Assembly (NCBI RefSeq): GCF_024713975.1
Contig: NC_091093.1
Coordinates: forward strand, 23,874,501-23,938,500
Source of the DNA: Paralichthys olivaceus
Taxonomy: Eukaryota > Chordata > Actinopteri > Pleuronectiformes > Paralichthyidae
Direction of reading: 5' to 3'
Length of the DNA: 64,000 nt
Part shown: positions 60,468-64,000 of the stretch, one piece after another
Layout of the letters: each line of letters opens with the position of its first letter
Numbering within the stretch: position 1 is the first letter of the stretch
Notes under the pieces: generated by a model
What the model saw: the letters and a program-made list of their open reading frames with translations, nothing else
Told to the model about the DNA's origin: nothing
Database searches by the model: none
Translations under genes and position numbers: made by a program

Positions 60468-63400
60468 GCAGGTAGTTTAATCTGTGCGGGACTGACTCAT
60501 GTTTTCTTTGTCCCTGTCAGCTGGAAAACTCTGACATTTGGAAAGGTGTGAACAAACACAGCAGTATCAAATTAAGAGCGGGCATGTTCATACACCCGTC
60601 GTGTTTGTGTGTGAGTAGAGGAGCTGAGGACCTGAAGTGTTGGAGACTAATTGAGCACGAGTGCAACTGAATCTTGTTTTTAGCAAAACCCAATAAAAGA
60701 GAACGCAAACTCTTATTTTTCCTCCTTACACAGACTTAAAGTGGATTTTAAGACACACACAGTTTTTAATCTCCTGAAGAAGTTATCTATGAAATTGTGA
60801 ACAATTTTTTTCATTAAAAAAATTTATTGATTGGAATAAAAAGAGAAAGTTATCTACAGACTAACCCAAACTAAAACATTTTTAGGTAAACCAGATACTA
60901 AATATGACATCAGTCATGCTGGTTAGATTTAAATAGACATTTGTGCTCATGTAAAACAAAAAAATGTGGTTTGTTTGTTGAAGTACATGTCTTGCTCTGC
61001 TTATCGCCTCAAAATAGCATGTGTATTATTATTCAGGAAGTGCTCCTGAAATACTGTAGTAGTAGTATTATTAGCACTTGTCATGGCAGTGTTGTGGTTT
61101 CGTCCTTTACTCAGTTTGTTCGTGTTTGTATGAATCTAACAATTTTTCATTTCCACAAACACAAAAACACACACAACCTAAAAAACCTGAAACATAACTC
61201 TACTCCTGGGGACCTTATTCTTCATCTGCACGGTGACACTGGCGCCCTTTTGGTTGGTGTGCATCCAGGTCAGTGTCCCCACTGGGATGTTAAAACGTGC
61301 ACGCGTGCACTCTGCAGATGTTTGACAGATGGTGCGTTTCTGTCTTTGAAGCCTGTCGTCTCTCCTCTGTTTAATGAGAGCTGTTCTCCTGAAAGCTCTT
61401 TTAATTTGCTCAGTTTTTCCAGGCTCACTGTTGCTCATGACCTCCCCTGTGTCTTGTTATTTTTGTGTGTGTGTGTGTGTGTAAGTGTTTGCCTTTCACG
61501 TGATCTTTTTCAGTTACCTGTTATTTTAGCTGAACTGCAGTTTTTCCCATCACAGATGAAGCAGTGAAGACGACCCCCCCGGCTCTGAGTAAGAACGTGC
61601 TCGTCTGTAAACATCAGTCTGTGACGTACCAGTCGTGTGCATCTGTACATAATCACCTGATGAAAAAATACACAAAATGTAGCTTCTACTTTTGGGTCAG
61701 GATCAAATATTCACGGACACACTGTGCTCCAGCCTCACGTGTCACATCCATGTGTGTATGCGATGTCATGTCTCCTATTCAGACTCAAATGTGTTTGTGT
61801 TGTAGCTATGAAGGCAGCTGTTCTGATCCAGCGATGGTACCGGCGCTACATGGCCCGTCTTGAGATGAGACGCAGGTACACGTGGAACATCTTCCAGTCG
61901 ATAGAATACGCCGGAGAACAGGACCAGCTGCAGGTGACTGTCGGAGCAGGCATTTCCCTCTGCTTCTTAGTGTCAATACACACATAGCTAACTGTCCGAA
62001 GCATCACATATAGTTTGGGTTGTCTGTAGGTATATGTGTCGTTCTTGTGAACATGATTTCACAGGAACGCTGTGAGGTCATTTCTTTATATTTGGTACAA
62101 ATCTTCACTTGGACTGATTAGAATTTGATGTCCAAAGGTCAAAGTTCACGATCATGGTGTCCTCACAAACTTGTTTTTGGTGTCTTAAGCATGATGCAGT
62201 CAAAAATAACGGTGACCTTATATGAGTCTGAAAAAAGAATGTCTGTAGATTCAAACTGCTCTGGTTGAGTCAAACAACCACAAGGAGATAACTCTCTTTT
62301 CCTTCATCAGCTCTCCAGTTTCTTCAGTTTCATGTTGGACAACGTCACTCAGCTGAATGGAAGTGGGCCAGGTTAGGAGCCAACTCTTGTACATAAGTTT
62401 GTGTGTGCATGTGTGTGTGTTAAAGGACGGTGATTCCTTCCCTGTTCATTTTTTGTGAAAATATGATTTAATTCTAACATTACTGCCATTTGGATGTCAT
62501 ATAACACGCTTCCTGTAAACACAGGAACTCCAAACCCTTCTCTTCATTGTTATTTTTCTCCGAACGTGTAAATCAGTCACTCAAAATTGTATCATCTGGG
62601 CTGTGTGTGTCTGTGACGTACTGACAACTTATCCTCTGAGGTTATTCTGCTCAATTCTAACTTTTATTCATGTATATTTTTAGCTGTGCACATAGTAAAG
62701 AAGGAAATATATAATTATGATAAAGTTTGATTTGAATCATCAAAGTGTTAAATGGATGTTTTTAATATTTTCTAGCACAGGGAGATTTTATAAAGACGTG
62801 TTTTGTATTTACATCATATTCACACCAGTATTAGTCATGCCACTGTGTCTTAGTCGAGATTAGAAAACCCATTGCGTACACCCTGTTACTTAGCAACTGC
62901 TGTGAATGTGGAGGCCAGTGTGTTGATGTGCTGCACTGACACAGCTATGGCTTTAAGTGTGTAGTGACCCACTCATCCAGCTAAAAAGCAGAATGCTCCA
63001 TTGACAAGCTAATCCTTAGGTCAGTCCTTATTGCAGCATCTGCAGCACGTCCTCTTCAGGGGTTTACATTGAGGCTGTCGTGCACCAGACTGTGTTTTTA
63101 TCATCTGCAGCATCTGTGTTTGTGTGACAGAATAAAACAAATCGAACAGACTTTAAAAGGGAAACAGACTTTTTAAAAGAGATATCTGGACCTGTATAGG
63201 AGGAGGATTGTTTCATGTGCATATATTACAGGCCATCAGTTTTTATTAGCATAATCAAGTGGTTTTTCAACATATCCCAGTGAGATCATGCAGAGATCTA
63301 CAGATGAAAATCTGTCTATGGAATATGTTGGAATTCAGTCGTGTCTTTACCCGTTTTACACTATGACACAATCTTATGTCCAATCCTCGTGTTTTTGCAA

Positions 63401-64000
63401 CAGTGAACCAAGATTATCCCCTTTTGTTGATTCCACACATTATTCTTGAGTGGCACGGTGGTGCCTTGGTTTAAATCCCAGCTTGGTCAGGTTCTGTCAG
63501 TTTGCATGTCCTCCCAGTGTCCGTGCGATTTTTCCTCCCACAGTCGAAAGACATGCAGATTGAGGTTAAGTTGATTAGAGACTCATAGTGAATGCAAGTG
63601 TTAGTGTTGTTTGTCTCTGTATGTTGGCCCTGTGATACGATGGCGACCTGGTGTACCCCACCTCTCACCCATCGTCAGCTGGGATTAGCTCTAGCTCGTC
63701 CTCTGAGAAGGTCCATCCATTCACCCATCCTCTGTAGCTAACCACTTATCCTCACAGGTCACAGCACCCTGTGGCCTTGAACAATATACGATTGTATGTT
63801 TGTGGACTAAAAACATGTAAGAGAATAAGTCTGGAGCTCAGTATGTTCACAGCTCCGCTCACTGTGACCTCCAGACCTGATCTCCCAGCTGCTGGACCCG
63901 CTGGTCGATCCCTGGTTGGACAGAGAATCGTGCTACGACCAGATCCCTGTTCCAGAGTCGTACGCCGGGCCCCGACTGTCGTTTCCTCTCTCCGTCTCGG
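60392..64000 (+). CDS. ppef1: ppef1, Ser/Thr protein phosphatase with EF-hands, 5' part (runs off the right edge)
   Basis: Vertebrate rdgC-type phosphatase of sensory cells. The N-terminus [10 protein letters not shown] carries a myristoylation signal (Gly2) with Cys3 for possible palmitoylation. An IQ calmodulin-binding motif follows ([11 protein letters not shown], residues 44-54), then [20 protein letters not shown] and [12 protein letters not shown], and the pre-catalytic [14 protein letters not shown]. The catalytic PP5-like domain and the EF-hands lie beyond the window. [11 protein letters not shown] resembles PPEF1 (LSTFFSFMLEN) more than PPEF2, although the IQ region is PPEF2-like. 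Linkage to rs1 supports ppef1. Exon phases agree from exon 2 on. The exon 1 to 2 join works only with a GC donor. Confidence 0.88.
61556..61588 (+). CDS. ppef1: ppef1 exon 2 (33 nt)
   Basis: Acceptor ATCACAG, donor CTGA|GTAAGA. With incoming phase 1 it reads [11 protein letters not shown] and leaves phase 1, as exon 3 requires. It is small and without strong family conservation, so it is less certain than the later exons. Confidence 0.5.
61806..61933 (+). CDS. ppef1: ppef1 exon 3 (IQ motif)
   Basis: [20 protein letters not shown] then [20 protein letters not shown]. It contains the complete IQ motif. Acceptor TTGTAG, donor CAG|GTGACT, phase 0. Confidence 0.95.
62030..62215 (+). mobile_element. 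Dispersed teleost repeat, same family as 38985-39450
   Basis: Reads 'cacaggaacgctgtgaggtc', 'ttggtacaaatcttcacttg', 'gattagaatttgatgtcc', 'aaaggtcaaagttcacgatc' and 'cctcacaaacttgtttttgg'. Confidence 0.65.
62311..62371 (+). CDS. ppef1: ppef1 exon 4
   Basis: [20 protein letters not shown]. Acceptor CATCAG, donor CCAG|GTTAGG, phase 1. Confidence 0.93.
63446..63735 (+). mobile_element. Teleost SINE-like element, diverged copy
   Basis: Reads 'gtggcacggtggtgccttgg', 'ttttcctcccacagtcgaaa', 'gtctctgtatgttggccctg', 'atggcgacctggtgtacccc' and 'cagctgggattagctct', then a 'ccatccattcacccatcc' tail. It is collinear with 46871-47180. Confidence 0.75.
63875..64000 (+). CDS. ppef1: ppef1 exon 5, partial at the right edge
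   Basis: [20 protein letters not shown] then [20 protein letters not shown], matching the segment just before the phosphatase domain. Acceptor CTCCAG in phase 1. The exon may continue past the window. Confidence 0.92.

Noticed and set aside
60392..64000. Assignment to ppef2
   Set aside because: The IQ region resembles PPEF2, but the following FFSFMLDN segment and the linkage to rs1 fit PPEF1 better.

Overview
The window is vertebrate nuclear DNA, almost certainly from a teleost fish and probably a percomorph. Coding sequence is broken into short exons with GT-AG introns. Long CA/GT, ATT, GATA and TTGG microsatellites are common. The introns carry repeat types familiar from teleost genomes, including terminal-inverted-repeat MITEs and a SINE-like family whose 3' part reads like 'cagctgggattggctcc'. 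No bacterial, organellar, rRNA or CRISPR feature was seen.

Four genes recapitulate the human Xp22.13 block in the same order and orientation: scml2 (minus, runs off the left edge), cdkl5 (plus, complete), rs1 (minus, complete) and ppef1 (plus, runs off the right edge). A fifth, small two-exon gene lies between rs1 and ppef1 at 57387-57875. It encodes a 97-residue H2B-like histone-fold protein and has its own TATA box and poly(A) signal. It is the least expected content of the window.

Layout: 1-14814 holds scml2 exons (two MBT repeats, a basic/poly-Ala linker, the SLED domain). 14815-21479 is repeat-rich and includes a possible scml2 first exon near 19.0 kb. 21480-21770 is a CpG-rich candidate promoter and 5' exon of cdkl5. 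24293-47729 carries the 20 coding exons of cdkl5, joined here codon phase by codon phase into a predicted 1131-residue kinase. 47730-50420 is the probable cdkl5 3' UTR. 51842-56416 holds the six rs1 exons, including a 26-nt microexon. 57320-57992 is the H2B-like gene. 59100-64000 holds the 5' part of ppef1.

The genes do not form an operon or a single pathway. SCML2 is a Polycomb-associated chromatin reader, CDKL5 a neuronal and ciliary Ser/Thr kinase, RS1 a secreted photoreceptor and bipolar-cell adhesion protein, and PPEF1 a calcium-responsive Ser/Thr phosphatase of sensory cells. Their grouping is ancestral vertebrate synteny. Exon borders were set by hand from splice consensus, reading phase and remembered family sequence. 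Borders marked weak should be checked against RNA.
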